From Halomonas sp. KG2 (GTDB lineage: Bacteria > Pseudomonadota > Gammaproteobacteria > Pseudomonadales > Halomonadaceae), in NCBI GenBank assembly GCA_030440445.1, contig CP098528.1:2170001-2234000 (forward strand): a stretch of DNA of 64,000 nucleotides, read 5' to 3'. This document shows, one piece after another, positions 1-10,552 of the stretch. Made by a program: the position numbers and the translations under genes. Position 1 is the first letter of the stretch. Each line of letters starts with the position of its first letter. Below the pieces are notes generated by a model. The model searched no databases, was not told the origin of the DNA, and saw only the letters and a list, made by a program, of their open reading frames with translations.

Positions 1-475
1 ACTCGGGATGTAAGGTCGACCACTGGCGAATTAGCTCACACCAAGGGCGCGGATCTTCCACTTCATCCCCCGCGATACCGGCAAACTGGTCACTGGTGGT
101 ATTGCGGATGCAGTTGCCGCTGGTTTGAATAGCGTGCATTTGTACTTTGGCGAGGTCTGCCAAAATATCGGGCACGTCTTCCAATGCGGGCCAGTTCAGC
201 TGCAAGTTTTGCCGGGTTGTGAAGTGGCCATAGCCACGGTCATAGCGGCGGGTAATTTCCGCTAGCGCGCGAAGCTGCTTGCCCGCCAGCATGCCGTAAG
301 GGATGGCAATTCGCAGCATTGGCGCATGCTTCTGAATATACAGGCCGTTTTGGAGTCGCAGCGGGCGAAACTCTTCTTCTCCCAAACGTCCGGCGCGGTA
401 GCGGTCCATTTGGTCACGAAACTGAGCGACGCGCTCGTCAACCAACGTTTGGTCGTGAATATCATAACGGTACAT
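1..475 (-). CDS. Nitrite/sulfite reductase hemoprotein, N-terminal part (cut by window edge)
   Basis: Reading the minus strand from an ATG at 475 gives an open frame of about 158 residues that runs off the left edge, so only the N-terminal part is present. It begins MYRYDIHDQTLVDER and contains TTRQNLQLNW and SGNCIRNTTSDQFAG. These are typical of the ferredoxin-like half-domain and first substrate-binding segment of siroheme/4Fe-4S nitrite and sulfite reductases. In this family the enzyme carries out six-electron reduction of sulfite to sulfide or nitrite to ammonia in the cytoplasm. The iron-sulfur cysteines would lie in the missing C-terminal part, so substrate cannot be assigned. The upstream 140 bases (476-613) are AT-rich and could hold its promoter. 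Confidence 0.85.
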   Translation of the reverse strand, partial: MYRYDIHDQTLVDERVAQFRDQMDRYRAGRLGEEEFRPLRLQNGLYIQKHAPMLRIAIPYGMLAGKQLRALAEITRRYDRGYGHFTTRQNLQLNWPALEDVPDILADLAKVQMHAIQTSGNCIRNTTSDQFAGIAGDEVEDPRPWCELIRQWSTLHPE

Positions 476-613
476 GTGGCACGATCCTGCTAAAAGCGAA
501 ATGGTCACGTCGAGACGGACGGTAATGTGCCGCCACCTTAACGCGGGCGTCATATTCTACAAAAGAATATATAATTATTTTTTTATCGCTAAATGGTATT
601 TGAGGTTTGTAAG

Positions 614-1930
614 TCATAGCGTTTGAGCTAGCCAGCGTCGACGCTGCCACACCCATAAGAAGCTGCTGGAATTGAGCGCACGGTAGAAGAGCTGCACTAG
701 CCATACACCGAGTAGCCCATATTCCAGCTCAATGCCTACCCACCAGGCCAGTGGCAGAAACACTAGCCACTGCATACTTAAAGTAAGCAACATCACTGTT
801 CGCTGAGCGCCAGCGCCCATTAATGTTTGGGCTAGCACCAGTGCGGCAGCATCCAGCACTATCATTAAGCCAGTAATTTGTAAGGGGAGAGTGCCTAACT
901 GAATGAGTGAGTAATCTTCAAAAAAAATAGCCAGAACAGTTGTCGGGAACAACAGCATAGGGAGTGCCAACACTGTCAGCAGCAAGCCAGCGACGCTTAA
1001 TGCATCGATTCCCCATCGGTGTGCTGCCTGTTGATCATCGCGTCCTAACGCCTCACCAACCAAGCTCATTGCCGCCACACCCACCCCGACGCCAGGTAAA
1101 ATAAGTAGTAACGATAGATTCACTAGCACATGGCCAACAGCGACACTCTGCGTGCCCATCCTACCTAATAGCCAGAACAGCACCACATAGCCGGCGGCAA
1201 ACCATACTTGTTGCAGTGAGTGTGGGAAAGCCAAAAATAGGGTGGTCTGTAATGAGCGCAATGTCAGCTTCTGCCGGGTAAGTGCGCGGGCGTTATACGT
1301 CACGCAAGCCCAGATAATCAGCCCCAGTAGTAGCGAAAGCGTCGTGCCAATCCCTGCACCGTTGGCACCCAGCGCCGGAAGGCCACCAATGCCATAAATT
1401 AACCCCGCACTAGCGACCACATTGAACACATGCACAATGACGATAATACGCAGGTAAAGGTGCGTGTGCTGCCGTCCGTTCCAGTAACCGCGAAAGCAAA
1501 GTGTCAGGGCAATCGCGGCTAACGATACAACGCGCCAGCGGAAATACTCCACGGCAATGGTCGTCACGTCATCTGCTGGCGTAATTGATTGTATTAACCG
1601 GGGAGCTTGCCACCACGCGAGACACGATAATGGAATGCCGACCATAACGGCGATCAGCAAGCCAGAGTGAAGTGAGCGTGTTAGCGGGAAGTGTTCTGCG
1701 CCCAGGTCTTGAGAGGTTTGCGACTGGACGCTGGAAGAGAGGCCAAAAACCAGCGCCGTCATCATAAACATGGCATAGCCGCCGATACCAACACCTGCCA
1801 ATGCCTCTTGGCCTAAATGGCCTACCAGCGCAGCATCAATAAGGTTGAGCATGCTCTGTGAGAGCATGCCCAGCATGATGGGTAAGGCTAAGCGCATGAC
1901 CTTACCTTGGCGGCGGCCCACTGCTGACAT
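614..1930 (-). CDS. MATE-family multidrug/cation efflux transporter
   Basis: A 438-residue, strongly hydrophobic protein with about twelve predicted membrane segments. The start (LALPIMLGMLSQSMLNLIDA) and the following VGHLGQEALAGVG match the first helices of NorM/DinF-type MATE exporters, which use a Na+ or H+ gradient to expel cationic compounds from the cytoplasm. Its ATG overlaps the metH stop by one base (TAATG on the minus strand), so the two genes are very probably translationally coupled. The real substrate cannot be read from sequence. No terminator is obvious after the TGA at 614-616, although an AT-rich stretch follows within 60 bases. Confidence 0.88.
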   Translation of the reverse strand: MSAVGRRQGKVMRLALPIMLGMLSQSMLNLIDAALVGHLGQEALAGVGIGGYAMFMMTALVFGLSSSVQSQTSQDLGAEHFPLTRSLHSGLLIAVMVGIPLSCLAWWQAPRLIQSITPADDVTTIAVEYFRWRVVSLAAIALTLCFRGYWNGRQHTHLYLRIIVIVHVFNVVASAGLIYGIGGLPALGANGAGIGTTLSLLLGLIIWACVTYNARALTRQKLTLRSLQTTLFLAFPHSLQQVWFAAGYVVLFWLLGRMGTQSVAVGHVLVNLSLLLILPGVGVGVAAMSLVGEALGRDDQQAAHRWGIDALSVAGLLLTVLALPMLLFPTTVLAIFFEDYSLIQLGTLPLQITGLMIVLDAAALVLAQTLMGAGAQRTVMLLTLSMQWLVFLPLAWWVGIELEYGLLGVWLVQLFYRALNSSSFLWVWQRRRWLAQTL

Positions 1931-4900
1931 TAGCTAGGGTCGTAAGAGAGCACTGGCGATAGCCAGCGTTCCATTTCCACTAGCGGCATCTGCTTGCGTT
2001 GCGCAATCGCTTCCACTTGATCCCGGGTGATTTTGCCGGTGGAGAAGTATTTGGACTGGGGGTGGGCGAAGTACCAGCCAGAGACCGCCGCCGCAGGCCA
2101 CATGGCAAAGTTTTCGGTCAGTGCCAAGCCGGTATTTTCTGTCGCATCAAGCAACCGGAACAACGTGGCCTTTTCGGTATGGTCAGGGCAGGCTGGGTAG
2201 CCGGGAGCAGGGCGGATACCCTGATATTTCTCGGCAATTAGCGCGTCATTATCCAGCGTCTCTTCCGGCACATAGCCCCAGAACTCTTTGCGCACACGCT
2301 CGTGCATGCGCTCGGCAAACGCTTCCGCCAAACGATCGGTTAACGCTTGCACCATAATAGCGTTGTAATCGTCACCTGCCGCTTCATAGGCTTTGGAAAG
2401 TTCATCAACCCCATGGCCTGTGGTAACCGCAAAACCACCAATCCAGTCGGCTTTGCCGCTCTCTTTAGGCGCAATAAAATCCGCAAGACTGTAGCAGATC
2501 CCGTCACGCCCCTTAGTGGTCTGCTGACGAATGTGATGCAAACGCTCAACGACCTCGGTACGGCTTTCATCGGCATACACTTCAATGACATCGTCATCCA
2601 CGCTGTTGGCGGGCCACAGACCAATGACGCCGCGCGCCTGAACGCGCTTTTCGTCGATTAGCTTGCGCAGCATCACTTTGGCATCTGCAAACAAATTGCG
2701 CGCAGCTTCCCCGACTACCTTGTCTTCAAGGATTTTGGGGTATTTGCCAGCGAGCTGCCAGCTCATAAAGAACGGAGTCCAATCGATGCGTTCAACCAGC
2801 TCTTCAAGGTCGTAGTTATCGAAGGTTTTCAGGCCCAACACCTGAGGTTTAACTGGAGTAAAGCTGGTCCAATCCGTGCGGAAGCGCCGTTTACGGGCCT
2901 GGGTATAGTCCAGGTCTGCCGCTTTAGGGCGGCGTTTGGCGTTACGCTCGCGCACTTTTTCGTACTCTTCGCGAATCTCGGCAACGTAGGCGGCTTTAAG
3001 GTTCGGTGCCAGTAAACGGCCCGCGACGCCAACCGCCCGGGAGGCATCGGTTACATAAATCACGGGGTGATCGTATTGTGGCTCAATTTTGACCGCTGTA
3101 TGGGCTTTGGAGGTCGTAGCACCACCAATGAGCAGCGGCAGATCCATGCCTCTGCGCTTCATTTCTTTAGCAACATGCACCATCTCATCAAGCGATGGGG
3201 TAATCAGTCCAGAAAGCCCAATGATGTCAGCATTGTGATCTTGAGCGGCCTGAAGAATTTTTTCGGTGGGCACCATCACGCCAAGGTCGATGACTTCGTA
3301 GTTATTACACTGCAGTACCACGCCGACAATGTTTTTGCCGATGTCGTGAACATCACCTTTGACCGTGGCCATGACGATCTTACCTTTGGCCTTGGTCTCT
3401 TCGCTTTTTTCAGCTTCGATATAGGGAATCAGATAGGCAACCGCCTGCTTCATGACGCGAGCCGACTTAACTACCTGGGGTAGGAACATTTTGCCGGCAC
3501 CAAACAGGTCGCCAACCACGTTCATACCATCCATTAACGGACCTTCGATCACCTCGATGGGTCTAGCGGCCTCGGCGCGAGCCTGTTCGGTGTCCTCTTC
3601 TATATATGCCGTTACGCCTTTAACCAACGCATGCTCGATACGCTTATTAACCGACCAACTGCGCCACTCCAGGTCTTCTTTTTTGGCCGCACCGCTGCCA
3701 TCGCCCTTGTACTTGTCGGCAAGGTCAAGCAGCCGCTCGGTACCATCGCTACGGCGGTTGAGTACGACGTCTTCTACCGCATCACGCAGTTCAGCGGGTA
3801 AGTCATCATAAACCGCCAATTGGCCCGCATTGACGATGCCCATGCTGAGGCCTGCACGAATGGCGTGGTAAAGGAATACCGAGTGAATGGCTTCACGAAC
3901 GGGGTTATTACCTCGAAATGAAAACGAGACGTTCGACACGCCGCCGGAGATCATCGCGTGAGGTAGGTGCTCGCGGATCCACTGAGTGGCCTCAATGAAA
4001 TCGACGGCGTAGTTATTGTGCTCATCTATGCCGGTAGCGATAGCAAAGATATTAGGGTCGAAAATAATATCTTCCGCAGGGAAACCAATGTCATCGACGA
4101 GTAAGCGGTAGGCGCGTTCACAAATTTCGGTTTTACGCGCAAAGGTATCTGCTTGGCCTTCTTCATCAAACGCCATGACCACAATGGCAGCACCAAAGCG
4201 GCGACATTTGGTGGCTTGCTCGCGAAACGCGGCTTCGCCTTCTTTCAGCGAGATCGAGTTCACAACCGCTTTGCCTTGAACGCACTTAAGGCCCGCTTCG
4301 ATGATGTCCCATTTAGAGGAGTCGATCATGATCGGAACGCGAGCGATATCGGGTTCGCCAGCGATTAAATTAAGGAAGCGAACCATCGCTTCCTGGGACT
4401 CCAACATGCCTTCGTCCATGTTGATGTCGATAATTTGTGCGCCGTTCTCGACCTGCTCCAAGGCGACTTCAAGCGCGGTTGTGAAGTCTTCTTCGACGAT
4501 TAACCGCTTAAAGCGCGCCGAGCCGGTCACGTTAGTGCGCTCACCGACATTGACAAACAGCGCGTCGGCTTCAATGTTGAAGGGTTCTAAGCCAGACAGT
4601 CGGCACGCATGACTACGCTTTGCTACCTTGCGGGGTGCCATTGGGCTGACGGCTTCAGCGATAGCTCGAATATGCTCAGGGGTTGAGCCACAGCAACCCC
4701 CAATAATATTGACCAGTCCACTTTCCGCGAACTCGCTGACAATGGCCGCCATTTCCTCTGGGGTTTGGTCATACTCACCAAACTCATTGGGCAGGCCCGC
4801 ATTGGGGTGCGCAGAAACAAAGGTATCGGCTTTAGTGGAAAGCTCTTCGATGTAAGGGCGCAGCTCTTCAGCACCTAGGGCGCAGTTTAAGCCAACCGAG

Positions 4901-5625
4901 AGCGGCTGGGCGTGGCGAACAGAGTTCCAGAAAGCTTCGGTGGTTTGACCAGAAAGCGTGCGACCTGACGCATCGGTAATGGTGCCGGAAATCATCACCG
5001 GCAGCCGAGTGTTCAGGTCATCAAACAACTCTTCAAGCGCATAAATAGCGGCTTTGGCATTGAGTGTGTCGAAGATAGTCTCGATCATAATAAGATCGGC
5101 ACCGCCTTCGATTAACGCACTAGCAGCTTCATAATAGTTCTCGCGAAGCTCGTCGAAGGTGACATTGCGCTTAGAAGGGTCGTTGACATCCGGCGACAGG
5201 GACGCAGTGCGTGAGGTTGGCCCAAGTACCCCAGCGACATACCGCGGGATATTCGTTTCAGCAGCCACGGCGTCACAGACATTACGCGCCAAACGTGCCG
5301 ACTCACGATTCAGCTCAGGCACCAAATCTTCCATGCCATAGTCTGACTGGGAAAGACGGGTGCTATTAAATGTATTGGTTTCGATAATATCCGCGCCAGC
5401 TTCTAGATAGTCGCGGTGAATACGTGCCACCAAGTCCGGACAGGTAAGTGCTAATAAGTCATTATTACCTTTAAGGTCCGAGGGCCAGTCACGAAAGCGG
5501 TCACTACGGAAATCGTCCTCGCTGAGTTCGGCGTTCTGCAACATGGTGCCCATGCCGCCGTCCAAAATCAGGATACGTTGGGCAAGGCGTTGGGTGAGGG
5601 AAGCAGTCAAATCACTAGCAGCCAT
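1930..5625 (-). CDS. metH: Cobalamin-dependent methionine synthase
   Basis: A full-length 1231-residue MetH, which transfers the methyl group of 5-methyltetrahydrofolate to homocysteine through methylcobalamin. Domains appear in the usual order. The homocysteine barrel occupies about residues 1-330, with the zinc cysteines at C248 (GLNCALG) and C311/C312 (GGCCGS). The folate-binding barrel (about 350-620) starts near [16 protein letters not shown]. The B12 cap and Rossmann domains follow, with the lower-ligand motif [11 protein letters not shown] near residue 760. The AdoMet reactivation domain fills the last 300 residues. The start at 5625 has only a distant GGAG (about 13 bases upstream). 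I see no cobalamin riboswitch in the 290 bases upstream. It heads a two-gene unit with the MATE transporter. Confidence 0.97.
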   Translation of the reverse strand: MAASDLTASLTQRLAQRILILDGGMGTMLQNAELSEDDFRSDRFRDWPSDLKGNNDLLALTCPDLVARIHRDYLEAGADIIETNTFNSTRLSQSDYGMEDLVPELNRESARLARNVCDAVAAETNIPRYVAGVLGPTSRTASLSPDVNDPSKRNVTFDELRENYYEAASALIEGGADLIMIETIFDTLNAKAAIYALEELFDDLNTRLPVMISGTITDASGRTLSGQTTEAFWNSVRHAQPLSVGLNCALGAEELRPYIEELSTKADTFVSAHPNAGLPNEFGEYDQTPEEMAAIVSEFAESGLVNIIGGCCGSTPEHIRAIAEAVSPMAPRKVAKRSHACRLSGLEPFNIEADALFVNVGERTNVTGSARFKRLIVEEDFTTALEVALEQVENGAQIIDINMDEGMLESQEAMVRFLNLIAGEPDIARVPIMIDSSKWDIIEAGLKCVQGKAVVNSISLKEGEAAFREQATKCRRFGAAIVVMAFDEEGQADTFARKTEICERAYRLLVDDIGFPAEDIIFDPNIFAIATGIDEHNNYAVDFIEATQWIREHLPHAMISGGVSNVSFSFRGNNPVREAIHSVFLYHAIRAGLSMGIVNAGQLAVYDDLPAELRDAVEDVVLNRRSDGTERLLDLADKYKGDGSGAAKKEDLEWRSWSVNKRIEHALVKGVTAYIEEDTEQARAEAARPIEVIEGPLMDGMNVVGDLFGAGKMFLPQVVKSARVMKQAVAYLIPYIEAEKSEETKAKGKIVMATVKGDVHDIGKNIVGVVLQCNNYEVIDLGVMVPTEKILQAAQDHNADIIGLSGLITPSLDEMVHVAKEMKRRGMDLPLLIGGATTSKAHTAVKIEPQYDHPVIYVTDASRAVGVAGRLLAPNLKAAYVAEIREEYEKVRERNAKRRPKAADLDYTQARKRRFRTDWTSFTPVKPQVLGLKTFDNYDLEELVERIDWTPFFMSWQLAGKYPKILEDKVVGEAARNLFADAKVMLRKLIDEKRVQARGVIGLWPANSVDDDVIEVYADESRTEVVERLHHIRQQTTKGRDGICYSLADFIAPKESGKADWIGGFAVTTGHGVDELSKAYEAAGDDYNAIMVQALTDRLAEAFAERMHERVRKEFWGYVPEETLDNDALIAEKYQGIRPAPGYPACPDHTEKATLFRLLDATENTGLALTENFAMWPAAAVSGWYFAHPQSKYFSTGKITRDQVEAIAQRKQMPLVEMERWLSPVLSYDPS

Positions 5626-5912
5626 GGCAGGGGGGAATCTCCAGCGTCTCAGTCGAAAAGGATATTTTTTATAGTCGTCGTCATAGTGTGAGCGGCGCCT
5701 ATCATAACAAAGGGCACACCATAGGGCAGCAAGTAAGGGCGTGAAGTTATTGCAGTATCTTAATGAGGCGCGCTCATATACATAGGCAATAGCCTACTAA
5801 AATGGTCGGGATTGTGCTGGCGAGCAGTTTTGCTTACCATAGGCGTTAATGAAATAGTTATAAATGACATGTGATGTGGCCACGCCACAACCACGGGAGG
5901 ATAACATCCCTT

Positions 5913-6524
5913 ATGACCGCGACTATCGAAACTGATACCCAAGGTATTGATATTACTGACAGTGCTCAGGAATATCTTGCTGAACTGCTCGAAAAGCAGA
6001 ATGTTGAAGGCATTGCTGTACGTATTTTTATCACCCAACCCGGCACGCCTTACGCGGAAACATGTTTAGCCTATTGCCGTCCAGGTGAAGAAGAACCGAC
6101 TGACGTTAAGCTTGAACTTGAAAAAATTAACGTATTTCTCGATAAAAACAGTTTGGCGTTTTTAGACGAGGCGGTTGTTGATTTTAACGCGGATCGTATG
6201 GGCGGCCAGTTAACCATCAAGGCTCCTAACGCGAAAATGCCTAAAGTTAATGCGGACAGCCCGCTGGAAGACCGCATCAACTACACGCTTTACAGCGAGA
6301 TTAACCCAGGGCTGGCGGCCCACGGTGGTGAAATCAAACTGGTAGAGCTGACCGAAGATAAGGTAGCGATCCTTGCCTTTGGTGGCGGTTGCCAGGGTTG
6401 TGCAGCGGTAGATTTAACGCTTAAAGATGGCGTTGAGAAAACGCTGATGGAGCGGATTCCTGAGCTAGCGGGTATCCGTGACGTGACCGATCACACGGAT
6501 ACAACGAACGCTTACTACCGCTAA
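5913..6524 (+). CDS. nfuA: Fe-S cluster carrier/scaffold NfuA
   Basis: A 203-residue NfuA, which binds and delivers 4Fe-4S clusters to apoproteins, especially under oxidative stress or iron limitation. The N-terminal half is a degenerate A-type carrier domain (begins [19 protein letters not shown]). The C-terminal half is a NifU-like domain with the cluster-binding CxxC in [19 protein letters not shown]. The ATG at 5913 is preferred over the upstream in-frame ATG at 5871, because a GGGAGG lies 12 bases before it and family members start here. The gene stands alone, divergent from metH, and ends at a clear Rho-independent terminator. Confidence 0.95.
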   Translation: MTATIETDTQGIDITDSAQEYLAELLEKQNVEGIAVRIFITQPGTPYAETCLAYCRPGEEEPTDVKLELEKINVFLDKNSLAFLDEAVVDFNADRMGGQLTIKAPNAKMPKVNADSPLEDRINYTLYSEINPGLAAHGGEIKLVELTEDKVAILAFGGGCQGCAAVDLTLKDGVEKTLMERIPELAGIRDVTDHTDTTNAYYR

Positions 6525-6572
6525 CGCGACTTAGCAGTACAGCTTGTGCTTCAAAAGCCTGACAAAACGGCG

Positions 6573-6614
6573 CCCCAAATGTTGGACACCCTGTCCGGCC
6601 TTTGGGGTTTTTTT
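6573..6614 (+). terminator. Rho-independent terminator of nfuA
   Basis: CCCCAAA (6573-6579) pairs with TTTGGGG (6601-6607), and a run of seven T follows directly (6608-6614). It lies 49 bases after the nfuA stop codon and points in the same direction. Confidence 0.85.
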
Positions 6615-7022
6615 GTTGAAAATTAATACGATGAAGTGTTCAACCTACTGATTGTGAGGCGGTTTTTTTACGACCAATCCAGCTGCTAGGACGTGGTATA
6701 TCAGCACTGCGTGGATAAGTCTGTTTGGGTAGAAGGCTATCAGCAGTCGTATTTTTCAGCAGCTCTGCTGAATTCAGAATACATCCTTCCTTTATTGCAT
6801 TTCAGGCCTCGTTTAGCCAGAACCAATATGCTGGCGTCGTCAACGTTAGCCAGCGCGTGTTCTTCAACTTCATGCCCATGGAAGCTCATGGTTGAGTGGT
6901 AACTGAGGCAACATGTGGCTGTGGTGATGCACGCAAGTAGTGTCTTGCAGTTCACGTGCTGTCCATCTGCTAAGCCTTGTTGTGAGCCTGCTATATGTTG
7001 TGACACGCGCGGCCAAGTTAAA
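6615..7022. other. Gene-poor stretch before the metallophore operon
   Basis: About 400 bases between the nfuA terminator and the Fur-box candidate. The only open frames are a 69-residue one on the plus strand (6693-6902) and an 88-residue one on the minus strand (6740-7006). Neither has a convincing ribosome binding site or a family I recognise. The minus-strand frame contains MSFHGHEVEEHALANVDD, which looks more protein-like than random, so a decayed or unrecognised small gene cannot be excluded. I see no inverted-repeat ends of an insertion sequence. Confidence 0.4.
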
Positions 7023-7041
7023 AATGCGAATCATTCATATT
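7023..7041 (+). promoter_or_regulatory. Candidate Fur box
   Basis: AATGCGAATCATTCATATT matches 14 of 19 positions of the palindromic Fur consensus AATGATAATCATTATCATT. It ends at the -35 element of the receptor promoter, the position expected for iron-dependent repression. The downstream genes are iron/metallophore uptake genes, which supports the call. Confidence 0.6.
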
Positions 7042-7068
7042 GACTGACGGTCGGTCGCAAATTATTAT
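7040..7068 (+). promoter_or_regulatory. Candidate sigma-70 promoter of the metallophore operon with an internal palindrome
   Basis: TTGACT (7040-7045) and TATTAT (7063-7068) are separated by 17 bases, a good fit to sigma-70. The imperfect palindrome GACTGACGGTCGGTC (7042-7056) overlaps the -35 and fills most of the spacer. Such GAC/GTC inverted repeats are common TetR-family operators, and a TetR gene closes this locus at 13783-14424. The receptor start codon lies 41 bases downstream of the -10. Confidence 0.5.
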
Positions 7069-7109
7069 TCCTGCTATTAATACATCCGATTTCTTTGCTT
7101 AGGACTAAT

Positions 7110-9389
7110 ATGGGCCACCTCTTATCACTACATTCCCAAAAACTTCCAATCTCATCATGGTCGGGATTTTCGGCTCCCTTAGTGCCTTCTTGCATGGCGG
7201 CTGCCGCTTCTATGCTAATTGCGGGTGGCGTTTCAGCCCATTCAGAAGAAGTCTCAAGCGGTGCGTTTCAGAAACAAGACGCAGATGGATCTGCCAATAT
7301 TTATACGTTACCGGCTGTGACAATCACCGCGGACAGTGAATGGGATATGGGAAACGGGCCCGTCCAAGGGTATGTGGCTGAGCAATCGACAATTGGGACC
7401 AGGGTCGACTCCTCAATCCTGGAAATCCCGCAATCTGTCTCGGTGGTCACTCGACGGCAGATGGACATTCAGCAGCCTGCTAGCAGTAGCTCTGCGCTGC
7501 GCTACACCGCTGGAGCGACGAGCGAGAAATATGGGGGCAATGGTAGTTATATTGATATCACCCGAATCCGTGGAGTTGACGCGGATTACTATCTGGATGG
7601 TTTGCGGATCATTGGTAATCCAGGAAGCTGGCTACCACAGATCGATCCCTACTCACTAGAGCGGATCGAAGTACTGCGCGGTCCTTCGTCGGCAATATAC
7701 GGTCAGGGTACAGGCGGCGGTATTGTGAATCAGGTGAGCCGCAGGCCCCAGGAAGTTGAACAGCATGAAGTGAGCCTTCAGTTCGACAACTTTAACCGTA
7801 AGCATATAGGGTTGGATAGCAGTGGGGCGGTGAACGATGACGGCTCACTGCTTTATCGCATTACCGCAAGCGGTTTGGATACCGAGGGACAGATTGAGGA
7901 TGTTCGTCACAAGCGGTTCTATCTGGCTCCGTCACTGACCTGGCGGCCAAACTCACAAACGTCATGGACGATCTTGGCGACGCACTCTCGTGAGCCAGAT
8001 TTGCCCAACTACAACAGCCTCCCGGCCGTCGTGTTAGGGCTGGATGATAGCGCGTATCCCGAAATTGATCGGAAGAGAAACTTCACGGATATGGATTTCG
8101 AGGATTCCTCACGCGACCAGAACTCACTGAGTTCATTCTTCGAATATGATTTTGGCAACAGTTGGACATTTTCCAGTAACGCACGCTACATGGATGTCAG
8201 GTCGGATATCCAGCGAGGGATCGTTTACGGATACCAGGAGGTTGATGGTCTACCGCAGCTCCGTGGCTACTACGAACAGACGCCTGCCAAGGTGAGCACA
8301 TTCTCCATGGACAATTACCTGAGTGGCAATCTGGAGTTGGAGGCAACGACCCATACCATACTGGCGGGAATCGATTACTCATCCGGTACTCTGGAAAACG
8401 AGTTATACAGTGTCGGACCTGTGCTTTTCGACCCTTACGGTCCAGAGTATCGTCCAGATATCATGCCCGACTTTACCGCCAGTCGTCAGGCACCATGGAA
8501 ATCACAGCAAGACTTCACTCGCATAGGCGCATATCTTCAAGACCAAATTGCCTACGACCGGTGGCTTGTGACACTGGGTGTAAGGCATGACTGGTCAACA
8601 ACCGATGATGAGACGCACAGCTATTCTCCTACTGCACGACTAACCAATCAGGATGATACTAAGTGGAGTGGTCGCGCGGGCTTGAGCTACCAATTTGATG
8701 CCGGCCTAGCGCCCTATATCAGCTATTCCACATCCTTTGATCCGCTTTTGGGGACAGACTACAAAGGGGATGCCTTCGTCCCGGTTGAGTCCAGGCAAGC
8801 AGAAGTGGGTATCAAATATCAACCTGCGGGCTCCGGAACGTTATTGAGTGCCGCGGTATTCCAGCTGGAACAGACCAACGTAAAAACAAGTGATGCTGAT
8901 CACCTAGGGTTTAATACCCAAGCAGGTAAAGTTCGCACGCGTGGGCTTGATTTGCAGGCGACCACGGAGCTTGCGCGTAATCTCAACCTGATGGCTAGCT
9001 ATACCTATCTGGACAATGAGTTGGTCGAGGATGCTTTGTATCAAGGGAACAGCCTGACTCAGACACCTGAGCATAGCGCCTCTGCATGGATGGACTACCA
9101 GTTTGGTCATGGCCCGCTTTACGGTTTGCAGGTTGGCGGAGGGGTGCGCTACCTAGGCAAAACCTTTGCCGACCCCAGTAATGATTTTGAGGTGCCTTCA
9201 GCTACGCTCTTGGATATGGCGTTAACCTACCAGCTCGGCTTTCTTTCACCGGATCTGAGCGGGGCTTCGTTGGCAGTTAATGTGAGCAACCTGACAGACG
9301 AACAGTATGTTGCCAGCTGCACGTCGCGCCTTTACTGCTTCGTCGGACAAGACCGGACGATGACGGCAACACTAAACTATCGTTGGTGA
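7110..9389 (+). CDS. TonB-dependent siderophore/metallophore receptor
   Basis: A 759-residue outer-membrane receptor that would import a ferric chelate using TonB energy. After an atypically long N-terminal leader (hydrophobic core around CMAAAASMLIAGGVSAH) comes the plug domain. It contains EIPQSVSVVTRRQM, DGLRIIGNPGSW and SLERIEVLRGPSSAIYGQG, all typical of the FhuA/FpvA-like siderophore receptor group. The 22-strand barrel follows and closes with NLTDEQYVASC and an aromatic C-terminus (LNYRW). The ATG at 7110 is chosen because AGGA lies five bases before it; a TTG at 7095 is the alternative. It is the first gene of an overlapping five-gene operon. The ligand is unknown. Confidence 0.93.
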   Translation: MGHLLSLHSQKLPISSWSGFSAPLVPSCMAAAASMLIAGGVSAHSEEVSSGAFQKQDADGSANIYTLPAVTITADSEWDMGNGPVQGYVAEQSTIGTRVDSSILEIPQSVSVVTRRQMDIQQPASSSSALRYTAGATSEKYGGNGSYIDITRIRGVDADYYLDGLRIIGNPGSWLPQIDPYSLERIEVLRGPSSAIYGQGTGGGIVNQVSRRPQEVEQHEVSLQFDNFNRKHIGLDSSGAVNDDGSLLYRITASGLDTEGQIEDVRHKRFYLAPSLTWRPNSQTSWTILATHSREPDLPNYNSLPAVVLGLDDSAYPEIDRKRNFTDMDFEDSSRDQNSLSSFFEYDFGNSWTFSSNARYMDVRSDIQRGIVYGYQEVDGLPQLRGYYEQTPAKVSTFSMDNYLSGNLELEATTHTILAGIDYSSGTLENELYSVGPVLFDPYGPEYRPDIMPDFTASRQAPWKSQQDFTRIGAYLQDQIAYDRWLVTLGVRHDWSTTDDETHSYSPTARLTNQDDTKWSGRAGLSYQFDAGLAPYISYSTSFDPLLGTDYKGDAFVPVESRQAEVGIKYQPAGSGTLLSAAVFQLEQTNVKTSDADHLGFNTQAGKVRTRGLDLQATTELARNLNLMASYTYLDNELVEDALYQGNSLTQTPEHSASAWMDYQFGHGPLYGLQVGGGVRYLGKTFADPSNDFEVPSATLLDMALTYQLGFLSPDLSGASLAVNVSNLTDEQYVASCTSRLYCFVGQDRTMTATLNYRW

Positions 9390-10552
9390 TCATCGTGTTC
9401 GATAAAACGTTTTCGAGACGCGATGTGCTAAGCGGCATGCTGGCGGGAGGATTGCTTGTTGTCACCTCTCGTCCGCGCGCGGGCATCCAATCTCCAATAG
9501 TTATCACTGACATTGCCGCGCGCAGGCTTCACCTCGATTCGCCTATCAAGCGTATCTTGCTGGGCGATGGATCCCTGGCTTATGTCATGGCCTTGCTGAA
9601 TCCCGAAGACCCATTTGGCGACGTCATAGGATGGGGAGATAACTTCCGGGGGGCGGATTTGGACGGCTATAAAGCCTACCAAAGAGCGTTTTCCGAGATT
9701 GACAGCATCCCGTCCTTCCCAAGCCGGACTGTGGACTCTATCGGAGCGGAGTTCGCGATTTCCCTTGAGCCGGACGTGGTCGTGATGAACCTCAGTTCAA
9801 AGCCGACAGTCGAGTCGTCCAGGCTGATGCAGACCTTGGCGCGGGTTGGTATTCCTATTGTGTTCGTAGACTTTCGCACTAAGGTACTGGGCAACACTGC
9901 CCGGAGTGTGCAGATTCTTGGTGAGTTGCTGGGGAGGTATGACCGTGCCATGGACTTTCTGCACTTCAGGCAGGAACAGATCAACCGAGTAACACAGTCG
10001 CTAACGCATGTCCGGACGAAACCGAGCGTCATGATCGAACGTGCCGCCGGGCTATATGACGATTGTTGCCTAACCTACGGCGACGGCAATTTCGGCGAAC
10101 TAGTTGCTGCCGCTGGTGGCGAGAATATTGGAGCTCGGTTTCTTCATGGACTGTTTGGCACTTTGCATCCAGAACAGGTGGTTGAATCCGAACCGGATGT
10201 TGTTCTAGTGACGGGCGCTAACTGGACCCTGTATTCGCCTGCGGGGGATTGGGTTGGCCTTGGGCCCGGCGCTGATATTGCCAAGGGGCAAGCTCGCCTG
10301 GAACGGTTGATGGCACGGCCGGCTTATCGGTTGTTATCTGCGGTGAGAACGGGCCGGGTGCATGCGATCTGGCACCCATTTTACGACAACCCGTATCATT
10401 TTGTGGCGCTTCAGCGCATAGCTAAATGGTTGCACCCAGAACTGTTCGACTCGCTCGACCCCGACGCGACCTTTGCCGAACTGCATGAACGTTTTCTTCC
10501 CGTTTCCTATCAGCCGGGGTATTGGCTCAGCCTGGATGGAGAGTCCTCATGA
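9386..10552 (+). CDS. Periplasmic iron-chelate binding protein of an ABC importer (Tat signal)
   Basis: A 388-residue FepB/FecB-like substrate-binding protein. The N-terminus carries a twin-arginine signal, SRRDVLSGMLAGGLLV, suggesting export of a folded protein by Tat. The body shows the expected pattern of the cobalamin/iron-siderophore binding family: RILLGDGSLAYVMALLNP, LEPDVVVMNL and a C-terminal lobe ending with HPFYDNPYHF. The GTG at 9386 overlaps the receptor stop (GTGA); a GTG at 9395 is also possible, and neither has a strong ribosome binding site. It would hand the chelate from the receptor to the permease encoded next. Confidence 0.85.
   Translation: MIIVFDKTFSRRDVLSGMLAGGLLVVTSRPRAGIQSPIVITDIAARRLHLDSPIKRILLGDGSLAYVMALLNPEDPFGDVIGWGDNFRGADLDGYKAYQRAFSEIDSIPSFPSRTVDSIGAEFAISLEPDVVVMNLSSKPTVESSRLMQTLARVGIPIVFVDFRTKVLGNTARSVQILGELLGRYDRAMDFLHFRQEQINRVTQSLTHVRTKPSVMIERAAGLYDDCCLTYGDGNFGELVAAAGGENIGARFLHGLFGTLHPEQVVESEPDVVLVTGANWTLYSPAGDWVGLGPGADIAKGQARLERLMARPAYRLLSAVRTGRVHAIWHPFYDNPYHFVALQRIAKWLHPELFDSLDPDATFAELHERFLPVSYQPGYWLSLDGESS

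Noticed and set aside
3067..3483. Long plus-strand frame within metH (138 residues)
   Set aside because: Antisense shadow of a complete, conserved MetH coding region; no ribosome binding site.
5626..5912. Cobalamin riboswitch upstream of metH
   Set aside because: I could not find the B12-box or the expected conserved loops, and the leader seems too short and AT-rich.
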